DNA of 64,000 nucleotides from Sphingomonadales bacterium (lineage in GTDB: Bacteria > Pseudomonadota > Alphaproteobacteria > Sphingomonadales > Sphingomonadaceae): contig JACXVD010000017.1 in assembly GCA_014763545.1 (NCBI GenBank), positions 1 through 64,000 on the forward strand, written 5' to 3'. The position numbers and the translations under genes are program-made. How positions within the stretch are numbered: position 1 is the stretch's first letter; each line of letters starts with the position of its first letter. Positions 63,371 through 64,000 of this stretch are shown here, piece by piece. The notes under the pieces are model-generated. The model did not search any database and was not told the DNA's origin. It saw only the letters and a program-made list of their open reading frames with translations.

Positions 63371-64000
63371 CTAGCCCAGCTTTTCCATCACCTCGTCGGG
63401 GATTTCGTAATTGCCCCACACGGTCTGCACGTCGTCGTCGTCGTCGAGCGTGTCGACCAGCTTGAGCAGCGTTCCGGCGGAGCTTTCGTCCATTGCGACG
63501 GTGATGTTGGGCTTCCACGCCAGCTTGACGCTGTCGGCTTCGCCCAGCACCTTTTCCAGTGCGGCGGCGACTTCGTGCAGCGCATCGACGCTGGTCCAGA
63601 TCGAGTGGCCGCCATCTTCGCCCATGTCGCTTTCGACATCGTCGGCGCCCGCTTCGATCGCGGCTTCGAGCACGGTTTCCTCGTCACCCGCGCCAACCTT
63701 GTATTCGATCAGGCCGAGCCGGTCGAACCCGTGGCTCACCGCGCCGCTGGCGCCCAAATTGCCGCCATTCTTGGAGAAGGCAGTGCGCACATTGGTGGCA
63801 GTGCGGTTGCGGTTGTCGGTCAGCGCCTCGACGATCAGCGCGACGCCGCCCGGGCCGTAGCCTTCGTAGCGCACTTCCTCGTAATCCTCGCCGCCGGCGG
63901 CGGCCGCCTTGTCGATCGCGCGCTGGATATTGTCCTTCGGCATCGACTGCGCCTTGGCCGCGTTGACCGCCAGGCGCAGGCGCGGGTTCATGTCCGGATC
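63371..64000 (-). CDS. yebC: YebC/PmpR family DNA-binding regulator, cut by the window edge
   Basis: Member of the YebC/PmpR family, known as a transcription regulator and, in recent work, as a ribosome-associated factor. The visible 209 residues start inside the gene with [29 protein letters not shown]; the missing first part would hold about 40 residues (AGHSKF...). The end reads [16 protein letters not shown]. Characteristic segments include [24 protein letters not shown] and [20 protein letters not shown] (each family-typical). It is partial only because the sequence stops at 64000, not because it is broken. Confidence 0.94.
   Translation of the reverse strand, partial: DPDMNPRLRLAVNAAKAQSMPKDNIQRAIDKAAAAGGEDYEEVRYEGYGPGGVALIVEALTDNRNRTATNVRTAFSKNGGNLGASGAVSHGFDRLGLIEYKVGAGDEETVLEAAIEAGADDVESDMGEDGGHSIWTSVDALHEVAAALEKVLGEADSVKLAWKPNITVAMDESSAGTLLKLVDTLDDDDDVQTVWGNYEIPDEVMEKLG

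Overview
The window is a GC-rich chromosomal segment of an alphaproteobacterium, most likely a sphingomonad (order Sphingomonadales, Erythrobacteraceae/Novosphingobium-like). This rests on the style of GyrB, on near-collinear matches (recalled, not searched) to Sphingobium SYK-6 Lig proteins, on a TonB-receptor-rich aromatic catabolic region, and on strong G/C third-position bias. Genes are tightly packed. No stretch over 300 bases lacks a plausible gene. I saw no rRNA, tRNA, CRISPR array, transposase or integrase.

Layout. 0.1-9.8 kb is mostly housekeeping: serine dehydratase, a PIG-L deacetylase, an M20 peptidase, gyrB, a YhiN flavoprotein and a 5'-nucleotidase lipoprotein. 9.9-13.3 kb is a tyrosine/homogentisate operon (hppD, VOC protein, maiA, fahA) that lacks homogentisate dioxygenase. 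14.2-23.6 kb is a complete protocatechuate 4,5-cleavage cluster. ligU, ligK and ligI lie on the minus strand. A LysR protein with two N-terminal HTH domains, a DUF1932 dehydrogenase, ligJ, ligA, ligB, ligC and an aldo/keto reductase lie on the plus strand. Together they take protocatechuate to pyruvate plus oxaloacetate.

23.5-48.8 kb is a large accessory catabolic region that looks built to feed lignin-type aromatics into that pathway. It holds a LigD-like short-chain dehydrogenase, two NTF2/SnoaL-fold proteins, a LigW-like decarboxylase, a TonB-dependent receptor, a VAO-type flavoprotein with its cytochrome c, three GST-fold proteins (two resembling the beta-etherase LigF), an acyl-CoA ligase, a quinohemoprotein alcohol dehydrogenase with a lanthanide-type Asp-x-Asp motif, an aldehyde dehydrogenase, another amidohydrolase, an MFS transporter, a TauD-type dioxygenase, and the tetrahydrofolate-dependent demethylase LigM, which makes protocatechuate from vanillate. 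Three promoters share the palindrome TAACGNNYGTTA, which suggests one regulon controlled by a regulator encoded outside the window.

48.8-64 kb returns to general functions: alpha/beta hydrolase, GDT1-type cation transporter, GNAT, nitronate monooxygenase-like protein, katG, a LytTR membrane regulator facing a DUF2306 protein, a degenerate GGDEF protein, a PilZ-HTH fusion, lysC, ubiG, a phosphodiesterase, a pnuC/NadR-like nicotinamide riboside pair, an Spx/ArsC-like protein, ruvC and a truncated yebC at the right edge. Small dispersed palindromic repeats occur in two intergenic families (16.2 and 21.5 kb; 46.8 and 62.6 kb). All functional names come from reading sequence and remembering families; no search was run.
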